64,000 nucleotides of DNA from Candidatus Aquicultor sp. (GTDB taxonomy: Bacteria > Actinomycetota > Aquicultoria > Aquicultorales > Aquicultoraceae), in NCBI GenBank assembly GCA_036504445.1, contig DASXVE010000017.1, positions 1-64,000 of the forward strand, given 5' to 3'. The notes below the pieces were generated by a model. It had not been told where the DNA came from, searched no databases, and was given only the letters and a program-made list of their open reading frames with translations. Of this stretch, positions 24,989 through 34,913 are shown in pieces (positions within the stretch are counted from its first letter, which is position 1; the number at the start of each line of letters is the position of its first letter). Position numbers and translations under genes: made by a program.

Positions 24989-25651
24989 TTACGCGATTCC
25001 TGCAACCATTTCTTCGGCGGACGGCACTGTAAGATAGCGCTCCTTGATTGCGCGAAGCTTAAACAACTGCAGTTCGGCAATGCCGAAGAGCGCGTTGCAT
25101 GCCCAATAGACGCTTACGCCAACCGGCGCGCTCCACAAGAACCACAGACCGATACCGATCGGCAGGGCAATCATCAAGAAATTGCGCGTCTGGCTCGGCG
25201 TACTATAAAAGCTCAACGCTCCCTGAACCAGGCCTGCCGCAACCGGCAGCACGTGCAAGGTGTCGGCTTTCGTCACGTTGATTACCCATGGAATAATAAC
25301 GCTGCCGATACCTGTCGTCAGGTGACTCACCGTATAATATATCGAAAAGAACACAGGCAGCTGTACGAGCAGCATCATGATCGAAGACAACGGGTTCACC
25401 TTGTACTTGGCCATGATCTTTGTAAGCCCCTCAGTAACGAGCTCCTTCTTACCTTTATACTTCTCATTAAGCATCTTTTGCGCTTCGGCAAAGCTTTGCG
25501 TAATGAGCATGCCGCGCCGCTGCTTCACCGAAAGCGGGAAGAGCAGCCCCTTTATAGCTATGGTAAGCAGCGCAATCGCCAAAAACCAGTCGCCGGTAAA
25601 TCCAATAATCGCGCCTAACGCGCCTGAAAATAGTGAGCTGAATATGCTCAT
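24989..25651 (-). CDS. yidC: YidC/Oxa1-type membrane insertase
   Basis: 220 residues with five hydrophobic segments. KGLLFPLSVKQRRGM is the conserved basic groove region with its arginine; MMLLVQLPVFFSIYYTV and YWACNALFGIAELQLFKLR are further family blocks. Length equals short monoderm YidC forms without periplasmic domain. It is not in the rpmH-rnpA context, so may be a second copy. Confidence 0.88.
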   Translation of the reverse strand: MSIFSSLFSGALGAIIGFTGDWFLAIALLTIAIKGLLFPLSVKQRRGMLITQSFAEAQKMLNEKYKGKKELVTEGLTKIMAKYKVNPLSSIMMLLVQLPVFFSIYYTVSHLTTGIGSVIIPWVINVTKADTLHVLPVAAGLVQGALSFYSTPSQTRNFLMIALPIGIGLWFLWSAPVGVSVYWACNALFGIAELQLFKLRAIKERYLTVPSAEEMVAGIA

Positions 25652-25704
25652 GAAATATCCTCCTCTAGCTTCTTAGAATAATAGAACAAAAATTAGATGT
25701 GCTT

Positions 25705-25956
25705 CTAAGAGAGCGAAAACGGAGGCTCATCATCGCAGGTAGTGCGTTTTACCCGCATCCTGGGGATAAAATAGCGCCGTACCGGTCTACGAATTCGATA
25801 CGTGTCCGAGAGTTCTGATAATGAATGCTGTGCGAATGACGTGCTCGACTCTAAAATTGACCGATGCGCGAGCAGCTGAGTACCGTAACAAGCGAACGCC
25901 AATACCACACCGATATGAAGTGTCAGAACGATAAGCAGGTTTATATCAATATGCAC
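25705..25956 (-). CDS. Small single-pass membrane protein upstream of yidC
   Basis: 83 residues from GTG at 25956 with AGGAGGT eight bases upstream. One N-terminal helix (LLIVLTLHIGVVLAFACYG) followed by a basic, serine-rich tail. Same strand as yidC, 53 bases before it. No family recognised. Confidence 0.5.
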   Translation of the reverse strand: MHIDINLLIVLTLHIGVVLAFACYGTQLLAHRSILESSTSFAQHSLSELSDTYRIRRPVRRYFIPRMRVKRTTCDDEPPFSLS

Positions 25957-26721
25957 GGGTCCACCTCCTACGTTTTATCATACTAATTATAGACGGTATC
26001 GCGCATGTTCACAATTGGCTGCCAGGTGCATACTCCACAACCGTTCACATGGAGTTCGAGTCCTGGTATCCGAGCAAAATCATAAGCAGTTTGAAAATGG
26101 CTCGTCAGAGCCATTTTCCTTTCGTTTGGAATGTGAGCCCTCCTATGATTCGAACCTCAACGAATTTCACGATTGCATATTTTTTTGTCGATCAGATATC
26201 ATTAATCGTTCGCATTGGCAGAGATTGAGGCGGACGTAAGAGCGTTTGAAACAGGGAAAGCTCTCTGCTAAGGTGACAAAAAATGGACTTAGATGATTCC
26301 ACCTGAATACTTGTATTATAGTACTCTTGCCTGGTCATGGACCATGACTCGGACATAGGCTAGAAAATTGAAAATGGGAATCGATAATAGACAAAACAGC
26401 TTCTCACCGCGATCTCGGAGGATTCAAGAAACCATCTGTTAAGTCACGCCTCTCCATCATTTTGCTTGTTCTGCAAACTATTATAGGAAAATATGAGTAT
26501 TACGCACTCATGGGCTTTGCTTTAGATGCCATATTTGTCATACTAACATATAGAACGCTCATTAAAGTATAATAAAGTAGTTGAGCAATTCTGGCTTAAT
26601 CTAGCATTAGGTAGTTTTACCAAAGCATATTGATAGCTAAAACCACAAAGCATTTTAACGTGAGGTCAGTGAAGGATAGCAGAGGCATATGATATTACGG
26701 TAAAACCAAGAGAGGTTTCTA
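25957..26721. other. Gene-poor stretch before the cas operon
   Basis: I find no protein gene. It contains a strong 11-base hairpin (26093-26118) and short tRNA-like debris, and is A+T-rich toward cas3. No convincing promoter could be fixed for cas3. Confidence 0.5.
26093..26122. terminator. Terminator hairpin
   Basis: GAAAATGGCTC (26093-26103), loop GTCA, GAGCCATTTTC (26108-26118): 11 perfect pairs, flanked by T/A-rich ends so it could work in both directions. No intact gene directly precedes it, suggesting that what it terminated has been lost. Confidence 0.65.
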
Positions 26722-29046
26722 GTGGCAACCTATTACGCACATAGCGCCAATAATGGGCTGTATAAACATACCATTAAAGATCATCTCCAATCAGTCAGTC
26801 GAATCATTGAAGGAACTTCTATTGGACACGAATTTACTTGTGAGGCTCAACTGGCAGGATTATTGCACGATCTTGGTAAGTATGGCGACCTTTTTCAGGC
26901 GCGTTTACGAGGCGAGGCTAGTGGGCTGGATCATTGGTCAGTAGGCGCATGGGTGGCATTAACGGCATATCAATCTGTTGCTGCGTCTTTAGCCATTCAA
27001 GGCCATCATATCGGCTTGCAACAAGGTAGCCTACCGGCCCTTCGCAACATGAACCCGACGATTTTATCTCGGCAGCATCCGCTGAAATTAAAGCTCAGCG
27101 ATGTTGATCTCGGTAGACTTAAAACCCGTCTTAATGGAGATGGTATAAACGTCTTAGTGCCAAGCAGCTATGTTATCAATCCTAAAGAGGGTTTTAAGAA
27201 CCCCATTGCTTCAATGTTGGATGTTAGGATGCTCTTTTCGTGTTTGACAGACGCTGACTTTTTGGACACCGAATCCCATTTTGATGGCAACGAGCAGGGA
27301 AAGTGCTATCGAGAGAATGGTCCTGATCTGGATGCGGCAAAAGCGCTAAGTGTGTTGGAGAACTTTATGGATAACAAGGTTCGCAACAACAAAAACAACG
27401 CGGATCAGAACGTTCTGGACGCTCGCAATGCCCTATGGGAAATGGTGACAGCGTCAGCAGCCACAAAACCAGGTCTTTTTACTCTTACCGCACCGACCGG
27501 TAGCGGCAAGACTCTTGCCATGCTCAAGTTTGCCTTAGAGCATGCGGACCGCAATGGATTGAAACGGGTCGTGCTGGCTGTGCCATATCTATCTATTATT
27601 GAACAGACGGCGGCGATTTATCGGGATGTATTCCAAGCGTTTCCTAACAATTTTGTGCTCGAGCATCATAGCCTTGCAGGTTTGGGTAGCGAAGAATCGA
27701 AAAACGACGCCGAGACCGCCAATGACCGTGCTCGACGGCTACTATCGGAAAATTGGAATGCTCCGATTATCATTACAACTAATGTGCAGCTGCTGGAGTC
27801 GCTATTCTCAAACCGTCCCTCGACTTGCCGCAAGCTGCATAATCTAATTGAATCAGTCATCATGTTCGATGAGGCTCAAACCTTGCCGCAGGCGCTTGCT
27901 GTACCGACACTGGGGGCGCTTTCTCATCTTTCACATAGATACCGTTCCTCGGTCGTCTTTGCTACGGCGACACAACCAGCCTTCGACGTATTGGATAACG
28001 CGGTAACGAAACTCGTCTCCATAGGCTGGCAACCCATCGAAGCCACACCCAATCATGCGCGGCTCTACGATTCCCTGCGCCGTTATAGCGTACGTTGGCC
28101 TAAAGAAGGGGAAACGAAAGGGTGGTCGGCCTTGGCGGATGAGGTTAGCAATGAGGCGCAAGTGCTATGTGTGGTGAATCTCAAAAGCCATGCGGCAGCA
28201 CTGCTCAAAGAGATCAAGCACTATGATGCAGTTTTTCATCTTTCAACCAACCTCTGTGCTTACCACCGACGTTTTGCTCTAGATGCAGTTCGTGCAAGGT
28301 TGACAGAACGTGAACCATGCCGCCTGGTCTCGACCCAATGTGTGGAGGCTGGTGTGGACGTTGATTTCCCTGTAGTTTACCGCGCACTAGCGCCGCTTGA
28401 CTCTATTGCCCAAGCAGCCGGCCGGTGCAACCGTGAGGGGCAGTTGGTGGACGAAGTTGGAAATCGTAAAATGGGCGAGGTGCGGGTTTTCGAGCCCGAT
28501 GTTGATGGCAATTTTCGGAAGCGCTATCCAACCTACGCATACTTCCAGGCGGCTGAGGTAACGCGAACTATGCTCATAGCAGTAGGCGAGGCAGGTCTAG
28601 ACCTAAATGATCCAGCCGTGTTTCGTGATTACTACCATCGGCTCTATGACCTGAGCAAGCCGGAGACGCAAAGCAAAGCACTAACAGATGCTTTTTTGGA
28701 GAAGGATTTTGTCCGTGTGGCGCAGGAATATAAGTTGATCGATAAAGCCGCCATTCAAGTACTTGTCCCATATCATCCATATCTTGACGTGTTCGATGAG
28801 TTACAGCATGAGCAGGATGAACAAGGAATAAGCGCCAAATGGATACGCCGCGCCCAGGGACTGGCGGTCAGTATTTTTCGCCCCGCATTCGATCACCCTG
28901 CATGGGAAGCACTCATCCCGGCAAAATTGCGTTACGGAAAAGGCGTTTCAGACGAATGGTTTATTCTTGAAGATCGTAACGGCCAACTTTACGACGATGT
29001 CATGGGGCTGCAGCTGCCACAGTCCCAACAAATTCTAATTGGATAA
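26722..29046 (+). CDS. cas3: CRISPR helicase-nuclease Cas3 (type I-C)
   Basis: 774 residues. N-terminal HD nuclease with HTIKDHLQSVS and LAGLLHDLGKYGDLFQ; helicase domain 1 with Walker A TAPTGSGKTLAM and DEAQ box VIMFDEAQTLP; domain 2 with STQCVEAGVDVDFP and QAAGRCNREG (motif VI). It degrades target DNA after Cascade binding. GTG start with AGAGG upstream. First gene of the cas operon; the stop is 16 bases before the likely cas5 start. Confidence 0.96.
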   Translation: MATYYAHSANNGLYKHTIKDHLQSVSRIIEGTSIGHEFTCEAQLAGLLHDLGKYGDLFQARLRGEASGLDHWSVGAWVALTAYQSVAASLAIQGHHIGLQQGSLPALRNMNPTILSRQHPLKLKLSDVDLGRLKTRLNGDGINVLVPSSYVINPKEGFKNPIASMLDVRMLFSCLTDADFLDTESHFDGNEQGKCYRENGPDLDAAKALSVLENFMDNKVRNNKNNADQNVLDARNALWEMVTASAATKPGLFTLTAPTGSGKTLAMLKFALEHADRNGLKRVVLAVPYLSIIEQTAAIYRDVFQAFPNNFVLEHHSLAGLGSEESKNDAETANDRARRLLSENWNAPIIITTNVQLLESLFSNRPSTCRKLHNLIESVIMFDEAQTLPQALAVPTLGALSHLSHRYRSSVVFATATQPAFDVLDNAVTKLVSIGWQPIEATPNHARLYDSLRRYSVRWPKEGETKGWSALADEVSNEAQVLCVVNLKSHAAALLKEIKHYDAVFHLSTNLCAYHRRFALDAVRARLTEREPCRLVSTQCVEAGVDVDFPVVYRALAPLDSIAQAAGRCNREGQLVDEVGNRKMGEVRVFEPDVDGNFRKRYPTYAYFQAAEVTRTMLIAVGEAGLDLNDPAVFRDYYHRLYDLSKPETQSKALTDAFLEKDFVRVAQEYKLIDKAAIQVLVPYHPYLDVFDELQHEQDEQGISAKWIRRAQGLAVSIFRPAFDHPAWEALIPAKLRYGKGVSDEWFILEDRNGQLYDDVMGLQLPQSQQILIG

Positions 29047-29062
29047 CGAAAGGAGGAACAAT

Positions 29063-29806
29063 ATGAGCAGACGGACACACACATTGGAAGTCTGGGGTGA
29101 TTTTGCGTGTTTCACCCGCCCCGAAATGAAGGTCGAGAGGTTCAGCTATCCCGTTATTACTCCATCAGCGGCACGCGGAATATTTGACGCTATTTATTGG
29201 GAGGGGCTACGCGACGGCCAGACTATCCAGCCTTATTTCTATTGGCAGATCGAGCGGATTGAAATACTGGAAATGCCGCGCTATATCGCCCTGCGACGGA
29301 ATGAAGTCAAAGGTATCGTTCCAGGCAAAGCTATTCTTAATAAGTGGATAAGAGGCACAAAAAAGCCCGAGCCACTATGGGCTGATAGCGATGATGCTAC
29401 AACTGGTCGAACGCAACGCCAGACTATGGCACTCAAGAACGTTCGCTACCGGCTTACCGCCCGTATAATTCCCAAGCCAAAATTCGGAGGACAGATCATA
29501 AAGTTTGATGAGATATTCGAAAGACGGGCAAAACATGGCAAGTGTTTTCAACAGCCCTTCTTTGGATGCAGCGAGTTTCCGGCTTTTTTTGAGTATGTTC
29601 AGTCAGTCAATGGGCACAAGCAACCAGTAGCGTTTGATCAACACATTGGCTTGATGCTCTATGATGTTTTCGACCTACGACGGGAAGTCGTTCGGGACGA
29701 CAGGCCATTTATTTCCCTATTTGACGCTACTGTGGTGAATGGTGTTGTAGAAGTGCCTGCCTTCGAGAGCGAGATGGTGCGTAAGCCGAAAGAGGGAGGT
29801 GGATAA
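29063..29806 (+). CDS. cas5c: Cas5c, crRNA-processing subunit
   Basis: 247 residues from ATG 29063 (AAAGGAGG ends 7-8 bases upstream). LEVWGDFACFTRPEMKVERFSYPVITPSAARGIFDAIYW (N-terminal RAMP fold; key parts ACFTRPEMK and PSAARGI) is typical. In type I-C systems lacking Cas6, Cas5c cuts the repeat RNA. The absence of any cas6 here agrees with that. Confidence 0.95.
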   Translation: MSRRTHTLEVWGDFACFTRPEMKVERFSYPVITPSAARGIFDAIYWEGLRDGQTIQPYFYWQIERIEILEMPRYIALRRNEVKGIVPGKAILNKWIRGTKKPEPLWADSDDATTGRTQRQTMALKNVRYRLTARIIPKPKFGGQIIKFDEIFERRAKHGKCFQQPFFGCSEFPAFFEYVQSVNGHKQPVAFDQHIGLMLYDVFDLRREVVRDDRPFISLFDATVVNGVVEVPAFESEMVRKPKEGGG

Positions 29807-31603
29807 ATGCTTCAGCATGTTGTTGAGTTTACAAAGAAGAACATACCGCATTTGAAGCCTGGTTTTGGGCCGAAGCGGGTTAGGTGGCGAATTACCATTA
29901 ACATAAACAGTACTGCAGTCGTTGAACCATATGGTGATGGTGAATATGGAGGCGAGTTGGAGAGGTGTCCCGAATATCCTGCCAATCTTCTTCAAGGCGG
30001 GGGGCGCTGTCAATTTTTGGTTGATACTCTTCAGGTAATGCTTCTATTATTGGACAAGAATGATGATCCTGAAAAGTATCAAGAGAAGCACACCTATTTT
30101 ATTGAATTACTCAAAATGGCCTCGAACAAAATCCCAGAGTTGATCGCAGCGGCAGACTTCTTTGCTGACAGTGAAAAACTTCAACTGTTACGGGAACACC
30201 TAAACAAGACAGGGGCCAAACCAACTGATAAAGCATTTTTCATTGTCGGCGGGCTCGATCCGCTCAAGCACAAACCATGTCTTGCATGGTGGACAGACTT
30301 TAGAGATTCATTATCTGGTGGCGGTAATACGTCATCACAAATGTTGTGTTTTTTGAGCGGAGATAACGCCGTTCCAGAAACAACACACCCCAAGATTTCT
30401 GGTCTCAAGTCGGTTGGTGAAAACGGTCAAGATACCCTTATTGGTTTTGATAAAAAGGCTTTTAGATCATTTGGCCTAGAGCAGTCCACAAATTGTGCCA
30501 TGTCGGAAAATGCTGTGAACTGCTATTCAAAAGGCCTTAATTTTCTTATTTCCAACCATTCAAAAACGTTGGCTGGAACTAAGATTGTCCATTGGTTCAA
30601 AGAGGCTGTTAAGCCTGAATACGATCCTCTTGCTTTCCTTTACGAATCATCGGAACAGACGGAAGCGGTAGCGCAGAGTTCGGCCAGGCAGATTCTTGAG
30701 TCGTTGAGGAGCGGCCAGAGGCCTGTTCCTGTCAACAATCACTATTTTGCACTTACAGTTTCAGGTGCTTCCGGCCGTGTCATGGTGCGCGACTGGATGG
30801 AGGGAAGCTTTGAGGAACTGGTTACCAATATTGCAGCCTGGTTTGACAACCTTGAGATGACAAACCGCTCCGGAAAGAATACAGCAAAAGACCCAAAACT
30901 TGAGCGAGTGATTACCTGTGTGTTGCAACCTCTCAAACAAGGGCAAAAGTATGACGATTGGGTTAAACCAATCGGTCACGCGAGACTCAATCTTCTTCAT
31001 GCTGCAATCCAGCATCGGGCTATACCCTTTCATGTTATAGCCCGACTTGTAACACAACTCCCATCATTTTTTATGAGTGAAGAACTGAACCGCGCGCTTT
31101 TTGGAAAACAAGATGTTTCAGAGAATGCAGGTTGGTATCTTTCGTTACTCTATGCCCGTATGGGCTTAATCAAGGCCTACTTCATCCGCAAAGGAGGAAA
31201 TAACCACATGAGTGTCTATTTAAACAAAGAACATCCCGAACCGGCGTATCAATGTGGGCGTTTGTTGGCAGTGTTGGCGAGCTTACAATATTCTGCGCTT
31301 GGAGATGTCGGAGCAAGTGTAGTGCAGCGTTACTATGTAGCAGCAAGTCAGACCCCAGGACTAACTATCGGGCGGCTCGTCTCCAACTCCAAGAATCACC
31401 TAAACAAACTGGACGGTGGTCTTGCGTTCTGGTACGAAGGCCAAATCGCCGAGATTATGAGCTGTATTCAGGACCGCATCCCGGCAACACTTGATCTTGA
31501 ACGGCAGAGCCTCTTTGCCCTCGGTTATTACCAACAGATCGCAGCTAACCGTGCGGGATCAAAGAATAACATCACTAACGAATCCAAAGAAGGGGGCAAC
31601 TAA
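29807..31603 (+). CDS. cas8c: Cas8c (Csd1) large subunit
   Basis: 598 residues, the usual Csd1 length. It recognises the PAM and target in Cascade. Family blocks include [28 protein letters not shown] and [14 protein letters not shown]. The C-terminal quarter has its own start (see Cas11c). Stop overlaps cas7 ATG by one base (TAATG). Confidence 0.93.
   Translation: MLQHVVEFTKKNIPHLKPGFGPKRVRWRITININSTAVVEPYGDGEYGGELERCPEYPANLLQGGGRCQFLVDTLQVMLLLLDKNDDPEKYQEKHTYFIELLKMASNKIPELIAAADFFADSEKLQLLREHLNKTGAKPTDKAFFIVGGLDPLKHKPCLAWWTDFRDSLSGGGNTSSQMLCFLSGDNAVPETTHPKISGLKSVGENGQDTLIGFDKKAFRSFGLEQSTNCAMSENAVNCYSKGLNFLISNHSKTLAGTKIVHWFKEAVKPEYDPLAFLYESSEQTEAVAQSSARQILESLRSGQRPVPVNNHYFALTVSGASGRVMVRDWMEGSFEELVTNIAAWFDNLEMTNRSGKNTAKDPKLERVITCVLQPLKQGQKYDDWVKPIGHARLNLLHAAIQHRAIPFHVIARLVTQLPSFFMSEELNRALFGKQDVSENAGWYLSLLYARMGLIKAYFIRKGGNNHMSVYLNKEHPEPAYQCGRLLAVLASLQYSALGDVGASVVQRYYVAASQTPGLTIGRLVSNSKNHLNKLDGGLAFWYEGQIAEIMSCIQDRIPATLDLERQSLFALGYYQQIAANRAGSKNNITNESKEGGN
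31191..31603 (+). CDS. cas11c: Cas11c small subunit from an internal start in cas8c
   Basis: Inside cas8c, AAGGAGG (31191-31197) is followed after 10 bases by ATG 31208, in frame, giving a 131-residue C-terminal product starting [20 protein letters not shown]. Production of Cas11 from such an internal site is established for type I-C Cascade. The near-perfect ribosome site in the middle of a coding region is strong evidence that it is used here. Feature start marks the ribosome site. Confidence 0.85.
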
Positions 31604-32613
31604 TGAGCACCGCAATTCAGAACCGTTATGAGTTTCTTTACCTGTTTGACTGCGAAAGAGGCAACCCCAATGGCGATCCTGACGCCGGCAACAGCCCGCG
31701 TATTGATCCAGAGGACATGCACGGCCTCGTTTCCGATGTGGCGCTCAAGCGCCGCGTTCGGAACTATGTTCAAACGAAATTTGAAAATGTAGCACCGAAT
31801 GCAATCTATATTGGACACTCGACTAACCTCAACAAGCCAATAGCTCTTGCGCATGAAAAAACCAACGGAGCGGTACCAAAAGACGGCAAAACAACAAAAG
31901 GTCAGTCATTAAACGCGCGGACATGGATGTGTGAAAATTTTTTCGATATTAGGACATTTGGAGCTGTTCTTAGTACAGGTGCTAATGCAGGGCAAGTCCG
32001 TGGTCCAGTGCAATTTGCATTTGCGCGGTCTGCTGACCCTATTTTGACCCTTGACCTTTCCATAACAAGAATGGCAAAAACTCCAACCGAAAGAGACGTC
32101 AAGAGTGATGCAAGCTATCAGCAGCATGTGGAGTGGGAGGAAGCAGCTCCAGAAGACTCTCTCCGCACTATGGGGCGCAAGGCGCTTATTCCTTATGGTC
32201 TATATGTGGCCAAAGGCTTTGTCAGCGCCAATCTTGCAAAAGGGACTGGTTTTTCCGACGAGGACCTTAAAAACCTCTGGGAAGCGCTATTAAATATGTA
32301 TGATCACGACCGCTCTGCTAGCAAAGGGATGATGTCATGTCGCGGCCTATACGTATTCAAGCATGTCGGAACGGACAGCGACCCGAGCCAATGTGTCAAG
32401 CAGGCGATGCTTGGATGTGCGCCAGCACAAGTAATGCTTGATTCTGGCAACATTATAACAATCAAAAAGAATGAAGATGCAATGCAAGCAGATAAGGTAA
32501 CAGCGCCACGCAAGTTTTCACACTACGGCGTGACGGTAAACACAGGTAATATACCGACCGGTGTTGAGTTATGGGTGCGCAACGATGCTGGCAATGGATT
32601 GAATAAGGTTTAA
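31603..32613 (+). CDS. cas7c: Cas7c (Csd2) backbone subunit
   Basis: 336 residues. [26 protein letters not shown] is the RAMP core block of Csd2 (key: [11 protein letters not shown]); later [22 protein letters not shown] (key: [11 protein letters not shown]). Multiple copies coat the crRNA. Start overlaps the cas8c stop. Confidence 0.95.
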   Translation: MSTAIQNRYEFLYLFDCERGNPNGDPDAGNSPRIDPEDMHGLVSDVALKRRVRNYVQTKFENVAPNAIYIGHSTNLNKPIALAHEKTNGAVPKDGKTTKGQSLNARTWMCENFFDIRTFGAVLSTGANAGQVRGPVQFAFARSADPILTLDLSITRMAKTPTERDVKSDASYQQHVEWEEAAPEDSLRTMGRKALIPYGLYVAKGFVSANLAKGTGFSDEDLKNLWEALLNMYDHDRSASKGMMSCRGLYVFKHVGTDSDPSQCVKQAMLGCAPAQVMLDSGNIITIKKNEDAMQADKVTAPRKFSHYGVTVNTGNIPTGVELWVRNDAGNGLNKV

Positions 32614-32617
32614 CGGA

Positions 32618-33259
32618 ATGCCTGACTGTAATTCGATTGATGAAGCAGATCGTGAGTTGATCGCTGTTTCTAGTCTAAGCCAATATAGCTACTGTCCTCG
32701 GCGGTGCGCTCTTATCTTTACAGAGCAATTGTGGGATGAAAATATATTCACAGCTAGGGGTCAGATAATGCATGAAAAGGTCGATTCGGCTGACCATGAG
32801 TCACGAGGAAATGTTCGACTAGAGTATGCAGTTCCTCTACGGTCAATCAAGCTCGGTCTAATTGGAAGGGCAGATGTGATTGAATTCCATAAGACGGAAG
32901 ATGGGTGGGATGTTTTTCCTGTCGAGCATAAACTAGGCAAGCCTAAACCAGACAGTTCTGATAAAGTGCAGCTTTGCGCCCAGGCCATGTGCCTTGAGGA
33001 AATGATGGGTATTTCAATTGAGAGCGGTGCGCTGTTCTATGGACGTACACGTCGCAGGCTTGATGTTGCATTTGATCGAGACTTGAGGGCGGACACTGAG
33101 ACTACGGCTCGACTTGTGCATGAACTATTAGCATCAGGCTTAACTCCTAAAGCTGAGTATTCGGCAAAGTGTAAGAATTGTTCCATGGTGGAGCTTTGTG
33201 TGCCAAAAACCGGCAAGCACGTAGCTAATTACATTGAGGCCATGACGAGGTTAGAATGA
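32618..33259 (+). CDS. cas4: Cas4 RecB-like exonuclease
   Basis: 213 residues. YSYCPRRCALIF supplies the first cysteine; RADVIEFH and VEHKLGKPK the nuclease Asp and Glu/Lys; CKNCSMVELC the remaining Fe-S cysteines. It trims prespacers and sets PAM choice with Cas1. Its last codons and stop lie in the first arm of a 36-base duplication. Confidence 0.93.
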   Translation: MPDCNSIDEADRELIAVSSLSQYSYCPRRCALIFTEQLWDENIFTARGQIMHEKVDSADHESRGNVRLEYAVPLRSIKLGLIGRADVIEFHKTEDGWDVFPVEHKLGKPKPDSSDKVQLCAQAMCLEEMMGISIESGALFYGRTRRRLDVAFDRDLRADTETTARLVHELLASGLTPKAEYSAKCKNCSMVELCVPKTGKHVANYIEAMTRLE

Positions 33260-33332
33260 AACGCTATCGTCTTTTTCGCGCCAACATGCTCAACACAATT
33301 ACATTGAGGTCATGACGAGGTTAGAATGAAAC
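33227..33332 (+). repeat. Direct 36-base duplication at the cas4-cas1 joint
   Basis: 33227-33262 and 33297-33332 are identical except for one base (C 33240, T 33310). The first covers the end of cas4; the second carries the cas1 ATG. The 34 intervening bases resemble a cas1-like start (MKRYRLFRANML) that soon stops. An original ATGA overlap of cas4 and cas1 has thus been separated by 70 bases. Confidence 0.85.
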
Positions 33333-34360
33333 AGCATCTAAACACGCTTTTTGTTACAACTCAGGGCGCATATCTTGCAAAAGACGGTGAAACTGTTGCG
33401 GTCAGGGTTGAAAAAGAAATAAAACTTCGAGTGCCGATTCATACGATTGGCGGAATTGTCTGTTTTGGCCAAGTTAGCTGTAGCCCTTTTCTAATGGGGT
33501 TCTGTGCTGAAAAAGGTGTCTCAATAAGTTTCTTGACCGAAAACGGCAGGTTTCTTGCCAAGATTCAAGGACCGGTATCAGGTAATGTATTGCTTAGACG
33601 CGAGCAATATCGACGTGCAGATGATGAAGAGGCTGCTGCATCGATCGCACGAATGATCTTGGTGGCTAAGATTACTAACTGTCGTGCAGTCCTACAAAGA
33701 CTTCTGCGTGATCACCCTACAAAGGTTGCCGTAAAAGCAGTCGCTCAAGCTTCGAACAAGATGACTACGGCGATTGAAAAGCTGCGAGAATCCGCACACA
33801 TGCTAGATACACTGCGCGGAATCGAGGGAGAGTCGGCCAGTACATATTTCGGAGTCTTTGATAATTTAATAACAGCACAAAAAAGCGACTTTATGTTCGA
33901 TAAGCGTAATCGCAGACCGCCGTTGGATAAGGTCAATTGTCTGTTGTCTTTTGTTTACACATTGTTAATGCATGATGTTCGCTCAGCCCTTGAGGTTGTT
34001 GGGCTTGACCCGGCGGTTGGATTTTTACACAGAGATCGGCCTGGAAGATACGGTTTAGCGCTTGACCTGATGGAGGAGTTTCGCCCATATTTGGCCGATA
34101 GACTTGTCCTTTCGCTAATCAATTTATCACAGGTAAACGCCAAGGGCTTTTCTGCAAAAGAATCGGGTGCAGTTTGGATGGAGGATGAAACTAGAAAAGC
34201 CGTTTTAGTTGCTTATCAAGCGAGGAAACAAAAAGAGATTGTACATCCGTTCTTGAAAGAGAAGGTTACAATCGGTTTGTTGCCATGGGTGCAAGCTTTG
34301 CTGTTGGCAAGGCATCTAAGGCGCGATATTGATGGCTATCCGCCCTTTATCTGGAGGTAG
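33326..34360 (+). CDS. cas1: Cas1 integrase (type I-C)
   Basis: 344 residues. NTLFVTTQGAYLAKDGETVAV is the usual I-C start; catalytic residues lie in LRGIEGESASTYF (Glu), GFLHRDRPGRYGLALDLMEEFRP (His and Glu/Asp; key HRDRPGRYGLALDLMEEF). Forms the adaptation complex with Cas2 and Cas4. Confidence 0.95.
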   Translation: MKQHLNTLFVTTQGAYLAKDGETVAVRVEKEIKLRVPIHTIGGIVCFGQVSCSPFLMGFCAEKGVSISFLTENGRFLAKIQGPVSGNVLLRREQYRRADDEEAAASIARMILVAKITNCRAVLQRLLRDHPTKVAVKAVAQASNKMTTAIEKLRESAHMLDTLRGIEGESASTYFGVFDNLITAQKSDFMFDKRNRRPPLDKVNCLLSFVYTLLMHDVRSALEVVGLDPAVGFLHRDRPGRYGLALDLMEEFRPYLADRLVLSLINLSQVNAKGFSAKESGAVWMEDETRKAVLVAYQARKQKEIVHPFLKEKVTIGLLPWVQALLLARHLRRDIDGYPPFIWR

Positions 34361-34367
34361 GAAATAG

Positions 34368-34658
34368 ATGTTTGTTGTAGTGAGTTATGACGTCGCACTT
34401 GATGATACTAGTGGGCAGCGGCGCTTGCGGCGTGTATCTAAGGCGTGCAAGGATTACGGGCAGAGGGTACAGTATTCAGTTTTTGAGTGCATAGTGGATC
34501 CTGCACAGTGGGCGACATTGAAACACAGATTGATCTCAGAAATTGACCCAAAGAAAGACAGTCTGCGGTTTTATTACTTAGGTTCAAAATGGCATCGTCG
34601 TGTTGAGCATGTTGGCGCGAAAAAGACGATAGAACAAGACGGCCCGCTAGTGATCTAG
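34368..34658 (+). CDS. cas2: Cas2
   Basis: 96 residues. VVSYDVALDDTSGQRRLRRVSKACKDYG (ferredoxin-like first strand; key YDVA and RRLRRV), RVQYSVFEC and the beta-strand FYYLG. Structural core of the spacer integrase. Seven bases after cas1. Confidence 0.95.
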   Translation: MFVVVSYDVALDDTSGQRRLRRVSKACKDYGQRVQYSVFECIVDPAQWATLKHRLISEIDPKKDSLRFYYLGSKWHRRVEHVGAKKTIEQDGPLVI

Positions 34659-34913
34659 GAGACGGCGAACCGTAAGCACACAACATTTCCCAGGGAGGTT
34701 CGCCGGAACCACAAGTCATATTTACAGCACTTATTAGCACACAACTTAGTAGAATAATTGCTATATTTATGTAATGGTAAGCGCATGACCTGTTGCTTTA
34801 TTAATGTGCAGGAGATGATGTCTATAGATGTGTCTCTCGCAAATTATTGATGTTGACACAGGTGAATATGTGAAAAACAAAGTGACAATAATAAAAACCA
34901 CAGCATAAATGAT
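34659..34913 (+). promoter_or_regulatory. CRISPR leader
   Basis: 255 non-coding bases between cas2 and the first repeat, A+T-rich near the array. It contains an inverted repeat CGGCGAACC (34663-34671) / GGTTCGCCG (34697-34705), a type of element regularly found just after cas2 in I-C loci. Transcription and new spacer insertion should start from this end. Confidence 0.8.

Noticed and set aside
26020-26170. tRNA-like fragments (GAGTTCGAGTCC and ATTCGAAC contexts) before the cas operon
   Set aside because: The T-stem does not pair and no acceptor or anticodon arm can be drawn; at most debris of tRNA genes.
27599-27847. 82-codon ORF inside cas3
   Set aside because: Shadow frame without start signals.
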